Shown: one piece after another, positions 51,512-60,484 of the stretch
Numbering within the stretch: position 1 is the stretch's first letter
Layout: each line of letters begins with the position of its first letter
Origin: CANKHA01 sp963750965
Lineage (GTDB): Bacteria; Pseudomonadota; Alphaproteobacteria; Rhizobiales; Xanthobacteraceae
Assembly: GCA_963750965.1 (NCBI GenBank)
Contig: CAVVSK010000014.1
Location: forward strand, 1 to 64,000
Reading direction: 5' to 3'
Length of the DNA stretch: 64,000 nucleotides
Notes under the pieces: model-generated
Told to the model about the DNA's origin: nothing
Seen by the model: only the letters and a program-made list of their open reading frames with translations
Databases searched by the model: none
Program-made: the position numbers and the translations under genes

Positions 51512-52855
51512 TCAGGCGGCGACGTGGTTGAGCGCGTCGACAATGCCGTCGACCACTTCCTCGACCAGAATCTTGTCGTCGCCCTCGCCCATCACACGGA
51601 TGACCGGCTCGGTGCCGGACGGCCGGATAATGAGGCGGCCTTGAAGACCGAGACGCTGCTCGGCGTCAGCAATGGCAGAACGCACCTCGGCATGTTCCAG
51701 CGGCTGGCCGTTCCGATAGCGGACATTCTTGAGGATCTGCGGCAGCGGATCGAAGCGGTGACAGACCTCGGATACAGGCCGGTTGTTCTTCTTCACCACC
51801 GCCAGCACCTGCAACGCCGCGATGAAGCCGTCGCCGGTGGTAGCGTAATCCGACAGGATGATGTGGCCGGACGGCTCGCCCCCGACATTATAGCCGTGCT
51901 CGCGCATTTGCTCGAGGATGTAGCGGTCGCCCACCGGGGTGCGAACCAGTTCAATCTTCTGCCCCTTCAGGTGCCGCTCCAGCCCAAGATTGGACATCAC
52001 CGTGCCGACGATGCCCGGCCTCGCCAGCCGATCGTCCTCTTTCCAGCTCTCTGCGATCACCGCCAACAGCTGATCGCCATCGACGATGCGTCCGCGCTCG
52101 TCCACCACGATGACACGGTCGGCATCGCCGTCGAGCGCGATGCCCACGTCCGCGCGCATTTCCACCACCTTGCGGCGGAGCGCCTCCGGCGCGGTGGAGC
52201 CGCAATCCTTGTTGATATTGAAACCGTCCGGGTCGACGCCAACCGTGAAGACCTCGGCGCCAAGCTCCCACAGCGCGCCGGGGGCAACCCGATACGCCGC
52301 GCCGTTGGCGCAATCCACCACCACGCGCAGGCCATCAAGGCTCATGTTTTTCGGCAGGGTGCGCTTGGCAAATTCGATGTATCGATCATGCACGCCGTCG
52401 ATGCGCTTGGCGCGGCCGAGATCGGCGCTCTTGGCCAGGCGCTTGGAGACATTGCCGTCGATCAGTTGCTCGATCTCAAGTTCAAGCTCGTCGGTGAGCT
52501 TGTAGCCGTCCGGCCCAAACAGCTTGATCCCGTTGTCGTCATAAGGATTGTGCGAGGCGGAGATCATCACGCCAAGGTCGGCCCGCATGGACCGCGTGAG
52601 CATGGCGACGGCCGGTGTCGGCATCGGGCCGAGCAGCAGGACATCCATGCCGACGGAGGTGAAACCTGCGACCAGCGCGGTCTCGATCATATAGCCGGAG
52701 AGGCGCGTGTCCTTGCCGATGACCACGCGATGGCGATGCTCGCCCCGCCGGAAGACTGTTCCGGTCGCCTGGCCAACGCGAAGTGCGAGTTCTGGAGTGA
52801 TGACGCCATTGGCCCGGCCGCGAATCCCGTCGGTGCCAAAATATTTGCGGACCAT
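51512..52855 (-). CDS. glmM: Phosphoglucosamine mutase
   Basis: 447 aa. The N-terminal KYFGTDGIRGRAN, the phosphoserine loop ISASHNPYDDNGIK, the metal loop ALDGDADRVIV and the phosphate-binding RPSGTEPVIRVMGEG are all present. Converts glucosamine-6-phosphate to glucosamine-1-phosphate for UDP-GlcNAc and the cell wall. ATG 52855 (MVRKYFG) has AGGAACACT upstream and matches the family start; the frame to 52912 is longer than usual. Confidence 0.97.
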   Translation of the reverse strand: MVRKYFGTDGIRGRANGVITPELALRVGQATGTVFRRGEHRHRVVIGKDTRLSGYMIETALVAGFTSVGMDVLLLGPMPTPAVAMLTRSMRADLGVMISASHNPYDDNGIKLFGPDGYKLTDELELEIEQLIDGNVSKRLAKSADLGRAKRIDGVHDRYIEFAKRTLPKNMSLDGLRVVVDCANGAAYRVAPGALWELGAEVFTVGVDPDGFNINKDCGSTAPEALRRKVVEMRADVGIALDGDADRVIVVDERGRIVDGDQLLAVIAESWKEDDRLARPGIVGTVMSNLGLERHLKGQKIELVRTPVGDRYILEQMREHGYNVGGEPSGHIILSDYATTGDGFIAALQVLAVVKKNNRPVSEVCHRFDPLPQILKNVRYRNGQPLEHAEVRSAIADAEQRLGLQGRLIIRPSGTEPVIRVMGEGDDKILVEEVVDGIVDALNHVAA

Positions 52856-53024
52856 AGTGTTCCTGTTCGAGCCTGGGGCAGGCGCGGCTATCTTACGGCT
52901 ATCCATATTCAAAATGGGTAAAAAACCGCCAACAAGCTTTATTCGTGGCGCGTGCTAAAAAATGCCCGCCGCCGGGTGCCGCGCGCCTATTCCATGCCAA
53001 TTCAACGGCTTAATACCTCCCCGG

Positions 53025-53237
53025 TCAGGCACAATCCTTATCTTCTTTGCTCGGCGCGGGCTGGGTCACATTCACCGGGTCGGACCCTGGGAAGCTCTCT
53101 TCCAAACCCTGATCCAGCGCTTTTTCCTTGGCATCGCGCTCCTTCTCCTTCTCCGCTGGCGGCTTTTTAACATCGGCTTCGCCGCCGCGGTTCTTGGTCG
53201 CGTGGCTCTTACCGGGACCTCCGGATTGAGCTCCCAT
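53025..53237 (-). CDS. Small charged protein with EcfG-type promoter
   Basis: 70 aa, hydrophilic and rich in Lys, Glu, Asp and Pro, with KEKALDQGLEESFPGSDPVN near the end, a string seen in small stress-linked proteins of this order. Probably disordered. AAAGGAG before ATG 53237. An exact EcfG-type promoter (GGAAC, 16 bases, CGTT on the minus strand) lies at 53272-53296, 35 bp upstream of the start. Likely part of the general stress response; molecular role unknown. Confidence 0.75.
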   Translation of the reverse strand: MGAQSGGPGKSHATKNRGGEADVKKPPAEKEKERDAKEKALDQGLEESFPGSDPVNVTQPAPSKEDKDCA

Positions 53238-53271
53238 GGGCCTCTCCTTTGTTTCGTGAAGACTCCGAAAC

Positions 53272-53296
53272 AACGCCTCGAAAGGGCTGGAGTTCC
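53272..53296 (-). promoter_or_regulatory. EcfG-type promoter motif for the 70-aa gene
   Basis: Minus strand: GGAAC (53296-53292), 16 bases, CGTT (53275-53272). An exact consensus match at a sensible distance from ATG 53237. Confidence 0.65.
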
Positions 53297-53384
53297 GCCG
53301 CATGCCATTGCTAAACGGCCGCGCTATTCGCTTGCGGAATACAATGCTACGAAGCTCGCGGGGATTGCGTGAAGGTGGGGCCCA

Positions 53385-54531
53385 ATGACCTCCATCACTT
53401 GTATTGACGACTTGCGGGAGCTTGCCCGCCGCCGGGTGCCGCGCGCCTTTTTCGATTATGCCGACCGCGGCTCCTATGCCGAAGAAACGCTGCGCGCCAA
53501 CCGCGAGGATCTGCTGCGGCTGAAATTGCGCCAGCGCGTGCTGGTGGACGTTTCCGACCGCGATCTCAGCACCAGCATCATCGGCGAGCCGGCTTCGCTC
53601 CCTTTCTCGCTCGCGCCGATCGGCCTGTGCGGCATGCAGCATGGCGATGGAGAGATTCTTTCCGCCCGCGCAGCGCAGGCAGCGGGCATTCCTTTCACGC
53701 TCAGCACCATGTCGATCTGTTCGATCGAGGACGTGGCAGCGGCGGTCGACAAGCCGTTCTGGTTTCAGCTCTACGTCATGCGCGACCGCGGTTTCGTACG
53801 CGCTCTGATCGAGCGCGCCATTGCGGCCAAATGCAGCGCGCTGGTTCTCACCCTCGATTTGCAGGTGCTCGGCCAGCGCCATGCCGATGTGAAGAATGGC
53901 ATGACGGTGCCGCCGGAAATTCGCGTCAAGAACGTGCTCGACGTCATGACGAAGCCGGGCTGGGCGATCAGCGTGCTGCGCGGCAAACGCAAGAATTTCG
54001 GCAATCTTGCCGGCCACGTTAAAGGCATGGAGAGCGTCAATTCGCTCGCGCATTGGATCGCCGGCCAATTCGATCCGTCACTGAGCTGGAAGGATGTGGA
54101 CTGGATCCGCAGCATCTGGCCCGGCAAGCTGATCCTCAAAGGAATACTCGACGTGGAGGACGCAAGAGCTTGCGGCCCAGTGCGGCGCCAGCGCCTTGGT
54201 GGTCTCCAATCACGGCGGGCGGCAACTCGACGGCGCGCCGTCGACGATCTCCGCCTTGCCGAAGGTCGTCGATGCGGTCGGCTCCGAGATCGAAGTGATG
54301 TTCGACGGCGGCATTCGCTCCGGGCAGGACGTGTTGCGCGCCTTGGCGCTCGGCGCCCGCTCCTGCATGATCGGGCGTGCCTATATTTATGGCCTCGGCG
54401 CTCTTGGCGAGGCCGGCGTTGCCAAGGCAATCGACATCATCCGCCAGGAGCTCGATGTCACCATGGCGCTGACCGGCACGCGGCGGGTTGCCGATATCGG
54501 CAAACACCTCGTGCTGGACGAAGCGCAGTGA
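53385..54531 (+). pseudogene. lldD: FMN-dependent alpha-hydroxy-acid oxidase/L-lactate dehydrogenase, one single-base insertion
   Basis: About 380 aa when restored. N-terminal FFDYADRGSYAEETLRANRE, FMN contacts in LAPIGLCGMQHGDGE, the catalytic His in SNHGGRQLDGAPS, and FDGGIRSGQDVLRALALGAR. The frame breaks near 54170: GAGCTTGCGGCC should read GAGCTGCGGCC (RAAAQCG). After the break the original frame runs into the next gene. The family oxidises L-lactate, glycolate or other 2-hydroxy acids; the exact substrate is uncertain. It is functional if the insertion is a consensus error. Confidence 0.85.
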
Positions 54532-54545
54532 TTACGCCGACGCCA

Positions 54546-54911
54546 ATGAAAATACCCGGAGCGGATCATCCGATCTCGATCACGCCGCATTCCGGGCGTG
54601 TGCGCGTGCTCTTTAACGGTAGCGTGGTGGCAGACAGCAACCGCGCGGTTGCGCTGCACGAAAAGTCCTATCCGCCGCGCTATTATATTCCACGCGAGGA
54701 CGCGCAGGTGACGCTGTTCGAGCGCACGGCGCACACGAGCCACTGCCCCTACAAAGGCGATGCAGCTTATTACTCCATCCGCGTCGGCGAACGCGTCAGC
54801 GACAATGCGATCTGGAGCTATGAGCACCCCTACCCCGCGGTTGCGGAGATCGCCGGCCGTCTGGCCTTCTATCCCGATCGCGTCGATGCGATCGAAGTCA
54901 TGACCGCTTAG
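54546..54911 (+). CDS. DUF427 domain protein
   Basis: 121 aa. A small beta-rich domain: GRVRVLFNGSVVADSNRAVA, YPPRYYIPREDAQVTLFERT, then HCPYKGDAAYYSI, all diagnostic of DUF427. Function unknown. It starts about 15 bp after the restored stop of the alpha-hydroxy-acid oxidase gene and is probably in its operon. A GTG at 54528 overlapping that stop is an alternative start. Confidence 0.9.
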   Translation: MKIPGADHPISITPHSGRVRVLFNGSVVADSNRAVALHEKSYPPRYYIPREDAQVTLFERTAHTSHCPYKGDAAYYSIRVGERVSDNAIWSYEHPYPAVAEIAGRLAFYPDRVDAIEVMTA

Positions 54912-55034
54912 CGGCCAAAATCTGACCGCCCACGGCTAATTTTTCTTGTGCGCTCAATCACAAAGCCGGCGGAAGCCGGGAACGGGCGGCTGCGGTCAGC
55001 ATTTTCATTAGGAGCCTCCAACACGGGGGAACTG

Positions 55035-55772
55035 ATGGCGACCAGCCGTTCCAATCTACGACGCCGTACGGAAGTACCGGCGGAACGCGAAGGCATGGTC
55101 CGGGCCCAGCTTGCCGGCCGCGGCATCACGGATGAACACGTTCTCGAGGCCATGCGGCGGGTGGCGCGGGATGCCTTTGTCGCTCCCGGCATGGAGGAAT
55201 TTGCCTACGAGGATAGCCCGCTGCCGATCGCGGAGGGGCAGACCATCTCGCAGCCTTACATCGTCGCCGCGATGACAGAGGCGGCGGAGGTCAGGCCGGG
55301 AGACCAGGTACTCGATGTCGGAACCGGCTCCGGCTACGCCGCCGCCGTGCTCGCCGAGATTGCCGGCGAAGTTTATACGATCGAGCGCCATAAGGCACTG
55401 GCGGGCAACGCCCGCGCGCGTTTCCAACGGCTCGGTTATCGCAACATCCATGTTCGCCATGGCGACGGCACGCTGGGCTGGCCGGAAGCAGCGCCGTTCG
55501 ACGCCATCATTGTCGCCGCCGGCGGGCCAGAAATTCCCGAGGCGCTGCGCAATCAGCTCACAATAGGCGGACGGCTGATCATTCCGCTCGGCGATTTCAT
55601 CCACCACCAGCGCCTGGTGAAGGTCGTGCGGCGCAGCGAGCATGATTTCTCCGGGCAGGAGCTGGAGCCGGTGCGCTTCGTTCCGCTGATTGGGGAACAG
55701 GGATGGGCCGACGGCAACCCAAAGACGGCGAACCAGGCGTACCCGAAATTGATCCATTCGGATTGTGAATGA
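55035..55772 (+). CDS. pcm: Protein-L-isoaspartate O-methyltransferase
   Basis: 245 aa. The SAM-binding motif VLDVGTGSGYAAAVLAEIAG and the family N terminus MVRAQLAGRGITDEHVLEAM are clear. Repairs isoaspartyl residues in aged proteins. GGGGGA before ATG 55035. The C-terminal 25 residues (GEQGWADGNPKTANQAYPKL) extend beyond the short E. coli form, as in other alphaproteobacteria. The stop lies 31 bp before the CBS-domain gene, so one operon is likely. Confidence 0.92.
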   Translation: MATSRSNLRRRTEVPAEREGMVRAQLAGRGITDEHVLEAMRRVARDAFVAPGMEEFAYEDSPLPIAEGQTISQPYIVAAMTEAAEVRPGDQVLDVGTGSGYAAAVLAEIAGEVYTIERHKALAGNARARFQRLGYRNIHVRHGDGTLGWPEAAPFDAIIVAAGGPEIPEALRNQLTIGGRLIIPLGDFIHHQRLVKVVRRSEHDFSGQELEPVRFVPLIGEQGWADGNPKTANQAYPKLIHSDCE

Positions 55773-55803
55773 CACCGACGAACGCTCAACCATGGAGGAC
55801 ATT

Positions 55804-56265
55804 ATGATGCGCGTGAGCGATGCAATGACCGCAGACGTTCGAATTGCCAGGCCGCAGCAGACCATCGCCGAAGCGGCGCGGATGATGGCCGAAATCGACG
55901 CCGGTGCGCTGCCGGTTGGCGACGGCGACCGGCTGGTGGGGATGCTGACAGACCGCGATATCGCGATCCGCGCCGTTGCGCTCGGAAAGGGTCCGCAAAC
56001 CCAGGTGCAGGACGTCATGAGCAAAGAGGTCCTGTACTGCTTCGCCGATCAGGACCTGGACGAGGTGGTAAAAAACATGGCCGACACAAAAGTGCGGCGC
56101 ATGCCGGTGTTGAACCGGGAGAAGCGGATGGTCGGTATCCTCTCGCTCGGCGACGTCGCCCTGGTGGATGACCCCGACGTCACCGGAGAAGCCTTGTGCG
56201 AGATCTCGGAGCCGGGCGGCAGGCACTCGCAGCGCCTGGGCCGCGAGGGCGCCAGAGCGCGCTGA
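55804..56265 (+). CDS. CBS-domain pair protein
   Basis: 153 aa, two CBS domains forming one Bateman module: VSDAMTADVRIARPQQTIAE to LVGMLTDRDIAIR, then VQDVMSKEVLYCFADQDLDE to MVGILSLGDVALV. Stand-alone CBS proteins bind adenine nucleotides and regulate partners; no partner is fused. GGAGG at 55795-55799 indicates the ATG at 55804. A strong terminator follows the gene. Confidence 0.92.
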   Translation: MMRVSDAMTADVRIARPQQTIAEAARMMAEIDAGALPVGDGDRLVGMLTDRDIAIRAVALGKGPQTQVQDVMSKEVLYCFADQDLDEVVKNMADTKVRRMPVLNREKRMVGILSLGDVALVDDPDVTGEALCEISEPGGRHSQRLGREGARAR

Positions 56266-56284
56266 ACTCCCCTAAGCGAATGCA

Positions 56285-56316
56285 GAAAGCGGCGGGCAGG
56301 CCCGCCGCTTTCTTTT
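56285..56316. terminator. Strong bidirectional terminator
   Basis: A 12-bp perfect stem, GAAAGCGGCGGG / CCCGCCGCTTTC, with loop CAGG, followed by TTTTT on the plus strand. It lies between convergent genes. Confidence 0.88.
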
Positions 56317-56357
56317 TACATTGCTGAGGAACCTTGAGCAGTGGGGCCGCACCCCAC

Positions 56358-56960
56358 CTATTCCGGCACATAGCCGTCGCGGCCGACGCTGATACGTGCC
56401 GTTTCATAGACGCCCTCGCCTTTCGGAGTCGCGGCGCTGATCGCCACCGCGGCGCCGGGCTTCAGGTCGGACGCGCTGCCCGGCAGGTTGCGCTGGATGA
56501 CGGCTTCCGGCGGAACGATGATCTTCTTCTCGCCGTCCTTGTATTTCAGCGTCAGCACCCGACCCTCGACGCTGCTAACAGTGGTATCCACCGTGGCATT
56601 GGTCATGGTGCCTTTCGCCTCCGGACCCCAGCCGGGGCGATGGCCCTCATTATTCCCCCGTCGTGCCTCGTCGAAAATATTGATCCGAACCGCGCGTTGC
56701 GTTCCGTCGGCCTGCGGCATGGCGCCGACGCCGGCAAACTCACCCTGTTTAATGCCATCGATTGTCACCTTCTCGACCGCCAGGACCGTGCCTTTTTCCG
56801 CCAGGCTGACTTTTACGTTCTCACCCTTGGCGGTTTTGAGCATGACCGTCGGCCCGTCGACGCTCACGATGGTGCCCGAGAGGCGCTGGGCTTGCGCCAG
56901 GGCGAAAGACGGCAACGCCAGCACAACCAGCGCAGCCAGGTATGTTGCGGCAGATTTCAT
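56358..56960 (-). CDS. Secreted two-domain OB-like protein of unknown function
   Basis: 200 aa. A signal peptide (to ALAQ, about residue 23) precedes two similar beta domains: RLSGTIVSVDGPTVMLKTAK near the start and TVSSVEGRVLTLKYKDGEKK at about residue 130, consistent with a DUF5666-like repeated OB fold. GGGAGG before ATG 56960. No enzymatic motif. Monocistronic; convergent with the CBS gene. Confidence 0.78.
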   Translation of the reverse strand: MKSAATYLAALVVLALPSFALAQAQRLSGTIVSVDGPTVMLKTAKGENVKVSLAEKGTVLAVEKVTIDGIKQGEFAGVGAMPQADGTQRAVRINIFDEARRGNNEGHRPGWGPEAKGTMTNATVDTTVSSVEGRVLTLKYKDGEKKIIVPPEAVIQRNLPGSASDLKPGAAVAISAATPKGEGVYETARISVGRDGYVPE

Positions 56961-57047
56961 GGTGCATCCTCCCAAAGAGTCGGTTACTTCCGCTTCCTGC
57001 GGTTTCACAGCCAGCAACACCGGCCTTCGAGCATTATTCCATGCTGC

Positions 57048-57909
57048 CTACTTTTCCGCCGCCGCGCCTGTCTTCAAATCCGCCTCAACGAGGGCCCGCA
57101 GTTCCGCCGTCACTTCCGGCCGCACGCCAAACCACAGCGAAAAGCCCCGCACCGCCTGGTGCAGCAGCATTCCCAATCCGTCCGCCGTCCGCAGTCCGCA
57201 TTTGCGCGCCGCCGCCAACAGCGGTGTTTCCAGCGGCACATAGACGATGTCGGTCACGACCGCACTCGGCAGAAGGTCCGATACATTAATATCGAGTTCG
57301 GGCTGGCCGGTCATGCCGAGCGAGGTCGCATTCGCCAGCAACTGCGAACCCGTCAACAGCCCATTGACCTCGCCCCAGCGCACCGGATGCACGCGCTTGC
57401 CGAAGCGCGTGCGGAACGCCTCTGCCTTTTCGAACGTGCGGTTGGCCACATAGACGCGCTCGGCGCCGCGCTCGAGCAGCGCAAAGACCACCGCGCGCGC
57501 GGCGCCGCCCGCGCCAAGCACGATCGCGCTCGCCAGGCCGGCATCCCAACCGGGCGTCGCGGCATTGAGATTTTCGATAAAACCTTCCACATCGGTATTG
57601 GTGGAACGCAGCACGCCGCCCTCCAGCCACAGCGTATTGGCGGCACCGATTGCCTGCGCGCGGTCGTCCGGCTGGGAAAGCTCAAGCGCCGCCTCTTTGT
57701 GCGGCAAGGTGACATTCGCCCCGATATATCCGCGCTCGCCCCAAGAGGCGATGAAATTCGGCGAACTTCTCCGGCGGCACCGCCTCGCGCCGGTATTCAG
57801 CCGTCAGGCCATGCTGCTTGATCCAGTAATTATGGATCAGCGGCGAGCGCGAATGGCCCGCAGGCCAGCCGATGACGCAGGCGGCGCGAAACCCCTCATT
57901 CATATCCAT
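57048..57909 (-). pseudogene. aroE: Shikimate dehydrogenase, one single-base insertion
   Basis: About 285 aa when restored. The N-terminal part in one frame (57909 to about 57765) has CVIGWPAGHSRSPLIHNYWI. The rest in another frame has the catalytic Lys in LPHKEA, NTDVEGF, and the NADP loop VLGAGGAARAV. Removing one T in GAATTTCATC near 57766 gives EFIASWGERGYIGANVTLPH and joins the halves. AroE reduces 3-dehydroshikimate to shikimate and is usually essential for prototrophy, so a real inactivating insertion is doubtful. Confidence 0.88.
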
Positions 57910-58003
57910 GCCCCGTTTGTCTCGGGACCCTCGCAATCGCTCGGCCAAAATGAAACTTTCCCCCTTTGTTGCCGTTGACGCAGAACCTTATGAGGGATTG
58001 AGC

Positions 58004-59080
58004 ATGTCCGAACAAGCTACCAAGCAAGCCACCACCGGGGTCGCTAGTCACGGGTCCATGCGACTGCCCGCGGTGGACCTCGACAGCTACAATCTCGAAC
58101 TCCGGGACGACGAAGGCTTTCTCGGCGACCGCGCCAGCAAGGGAGCCTTTCGTGCCATCCTGGAAAACTGGCGTAAGGCCATGCGCAAGAACGGCCACGA
58201 CCCGTTCGGCGATGAGCCGAGCGAGGAAATCAGCAAGAAAAAGCTGGATTCCACCATCACCGACGGCGACCCCGAGGCGGCCGGCGTATTGCAAGGCGCG
58301 ATCGAAGATTTCGCCCAGGAGCTGGCGCTGATCACCCGCCGCTTCCTGAAGACCAAGGGCTGGCGGGACACCGAGCGCATCATGATCGGCGGCGGCTTCC
58401 GATCCAGCAGGGTGGGAGAATTGGCGATCGGCCGCGCCGGCGTGATCCTCAAAGCTGACGGCATCGCGCTTGACGTTATCCCGATCCGCAATGACCCGGA
58501 CGAAGCCGGCCTCCTGGGCGCGCCGCAGCTTGCGCCCACCTGGGTATTCCAGGCGCATGACGCCATTCTCGGTGTCGATATCGGCGGCACCAATATCCGG
58601 GCCGGCGTGGTCGCGCTCAATCTGAAGAAAGCGCGCGACCTGTCAAAAGCGGCGGTGTGGAAATTCGATCTGTGGCGGCATGGCGACGAGGAAAAGCTCA
58701 AGCGCGATGACGCGGTCGAAGGTCTGATCGATATGCTCGAAGCGCTGATCAAGAGCGCAAAGAAAGAGGGCCTGCGACTCGCGCCTTTCATCGGGATCGG
58801 ATGCCCCGGCCGGATCGAGGAGGACGGCTCGATCGATCGCGGCGCGCAGAATCTTCCGGGCAATTGGGAAAGCAGCCGCTTCAATCTGCCCAACGCACTG
58901 CGCGAGGCAATTCCAAAAATCGGCCCGGATGAAACCGTCATCGTCATGCATAACGACGCGGTGGTGCAGGGATTGAGCGAAGTGCCTTATATGAAAGACG
59001 TGGAGCGCTGGGGCGTGCTCACCATCGGCACCGGCCTCGGCAACGCCCGTTTTACCAATCGCAAGCACGGCGAAGAGTAA
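58004..59080 (+). CDS. ROK-family protein (putative sugar kinase)
   Basis: 358 aa. The C-terminal half has the ATP-binding phosphate motif LGVDIGGTNIRAGVV and a FIGIGCPGRIEEDGSI segment of ROK kinases. The N-terminal 170 residues are an extra domain with LQGAIEDFAQELALITRRFL. The end (TIGTGLGNARFTNRKHGEE) comes soon after the last conserved motif, so it is shorter there than glucokinases. GAGGG precedes ATG 58004. The sugar substrate, if any, is unknown. Divergent from aroE. Confidence 0.8.
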   Translation: MSEQATKQATTGVASHGSMRLPAVDLDSYNLELRDDEGFLGDRASKGAFRAILENWRKAMRKNGHDPFGDEPSEEISKKKLDSTITDGDPEAAGVLQGAIEDFAQELALITRRFLKTKGWRDTERIMIGGGFRSSRVGELAIGRAGVILKADGIALDVIPIRNDPDEAGLLGAPQLAPTWVFQAHDAILGVDIGGTNIRAGVVALNLKKARDLSKAAVWKFDLWRHGDEEKLKRDDAVEGLIDMLEALIKSAKKEGLRLAPFIGIGCPGRIEEDGSIDRGAQNLPGNWESSRFNLPNALREAIPKIGPDETVIVMHNDAVVQGLSEVPYMKDVERWGVLTIGTGLGNARFTNRKHGEE

Positions 59081-59135
59081 TCCGGCAAGGAACGCCCGAG
59101 GCAGCGGCGCGTTTCGCTCAGCGAGGCGAAGCGCG

Positions 59136-59636
59136 ATGGCACAGGAACAACTTGGTATCTCCACCATCCGGGAAAAGATCCGCTTTCAGGAGGTTTCCTG
59201 GATTCTGGAGCGGATCGCCTGGGTGGTTCTGGCGCTCGTACCGCTCGCCGCGCTCACCGGGATCTTCGCGCATGGCGTCGTCAGCGACAAAATCGCGCGG
59301 GCGCCGAACGCATCCTTGAGCGTGGAATACGAGCGCTACCAGCGCCAGTCCGTGCAGGCGCGTTTTGTCATTCGCATCCCTTCCGCGCAATCGGGCGAAA
59401 TCCGGCTGCGGTTGAGCCCTTCTTTCCAACAAACCTACGACATCCAAAGTCTGCAGCCGGCGCCGCTGCGCAGCCGCGCCAGTCCGCAAGGGCTTGAGCT
59501 CTTCTTCCATCCTCCCGAAGCCGGCGAATTGGTTGCCGTCATCTGGAGCACACCCCGCAGCTTCGGAAGCGTCGATCTGGAGGCGCAAACCGACAGCAGC
59601 GGGCCGGTGAAATTTCCCGTCTTCATCCATCCGTAG
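59136..59636 (+). CDS. Membrane-anchored protein upstream of DUF421 gene
   Basis: 166 aa. One transmembrane helix near residues 28-48 (AWVVLALVPLAALTGIFAHG) and a beta-rich outer domain of about 110 residues (SLSVEYERYQRQSVQARFVI). Found in related genomes next to DUF421 proteins, and here 9 bp upstream of one, so they probably act together in the membrane. Function unknown. Confidence 0.75.
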   Translation: MAQEQLGISTIREKIRFQEVSWILERIAWVVLALVPLAALTGIFAHGVVSDKIARAPNASLSVEYERYQRQSVQARFVIRIPSAQSGEIRLRLSPSFQQTYDIQSLQPAPLRSRASPQGLELFFHPPEAGELVAVIWSTPRSFGSVDLEAQTDSSGPVKFPVFIHP

Positions 59637-59645
59637 CAGGGCGCC

Positions 59646-60134
59646 ATGGACAGCGTATTTAAAGCACTCGTGGTTTACTTGGTGCTGTTCCTTCTGATCA
59701 GGCTATCCGGCCGGCGCACGCTGGCAGAACTGAGCACCTTCGATTTCATCCTCTTCCTGATCATCGGCGGCGCGACCCAGCGCGCCCTGGTCGGGCAGGA
59801 TTATTCATTGACCAATGCCTTCATCGTGGTGGCGACGTTGATCGTGGCCGACATCGGTGTCGGCCTGCTGGAACGGCGGTTTCCCTACTTCGGCAGGATC
59901 ATCAAAGGTGTGCCGACCATTCTGGTGGATGACGGCGAACCGCTGACCGGCCACATGCATCGCGCACGCATCAGCGTTGAGGACGTCATGGAGCGGGCGC
60001 GCGTGCTGCACGGCCTGGAATCGCTCAGCCAGATCAAATACGCGATCCTGGAAGCCAGCGGGAAGATCTCGATCATCCCGCGGGAGAAGCCGCCGCGGCC
60101 GCGCAAGAAAGCGGCGGCGAAGACCAGCGGCTGA
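59646..60134 (+). CDS. DUF421 (YetF-like) membrane protein
   Basis: 162 aa. Three helices in the first 80 residues (VVYLVLFLLIRLSGRRTLAE onward), then a small soluble domain: VPTILVDDGEPLTGHMHRAR and SRISIIPREK-like end. The motif RLSGRRTLAELSTFDF is diagnostic. Function unknown in this group; Bacillus relatives affect spore and envelope traits. The C terminus is Lys/Arg-rich. Second gene of the pair with the preceding membrane protein. Confidence 0.9.
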   Translation: MDSVFKALVVYLVLFLLIRLSGRRTLAELSTFDFILFLIIGGATQRALVGQDYSLTNAFIVVATLIVADIGVGLLERRFPYFGRIIKGVPTILVDDGEPLTGHMHRARISVEDVMERARVLHGLESLSQIKYAILEASGKISIIPREKPPRPRKKAAAKTSG

Positions 60135-60144
60135 AGTTAACAGC

Positions 60145-60311
60145 TACGCCGCGGCGGCTGCCTTTTTCGCCGCGATGATCTGATCGGCGGTACGGCCGGT
60201 CAATTCCGCCATATGATCGAATTTGAAGGTGAAGCTGCCGACACCGGCGGTGGCGGAGCGCACCTCGACGATCAGATCGCCGACCTCAAGAGCTGGTGCG
60301 AGCTGGGCAGG
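60145..60311 (-). pseudogene. 3' fragment of an elongation-factor-G-like gene
   Basis: The minus strand ending at TAG 60145 encodes VGDLIVEVRSATAGVGSFTF followed by KFDHMAELTGRTADQIIAAK, like the C-terminal domain of EF-G paralogues. Upstream of about 60311 the frame hits a stop and the similarity ends, so the gene is cut off there. It marks the boundary to the sigma-factor module. Confidence 0.7.
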
Positions 60312-60484
60312 TCACGTCATGCGGAAGGGCGTTTGCGCGAGGAGTGCCCTTTCTGGGGTCCAAAAAATAATGTCTGATCCCTCCCAAGGATTCGGACGTC
60401 TGATCCGTCTCATAGGGGGAAGGGCCGATTGCGCATGGGAATCATCGCGCACTACCGTTGGCTTAAGGTCGCGTCCGACCGAAG
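60312..60484. other. Junction region upstream of the sigma-factor module
   Basis: 173 bp without a gene. It includes GGGTCCAAAAAATAATG, atypically AT-rich here, and presumably the promoter of the ECF sigma gene. No inverted repeat or integrase site was recognised at the break. Confidence 0.4.

Noticed and set aside
51506..52921. 471-residue plus-strand frame
   Set aside because: Antisense shadow of glmM.
56334..57821. 495-residue plus-strand frame
   Set aside because: Antisense across the secreted OB-like gene and aroE; no protein features.
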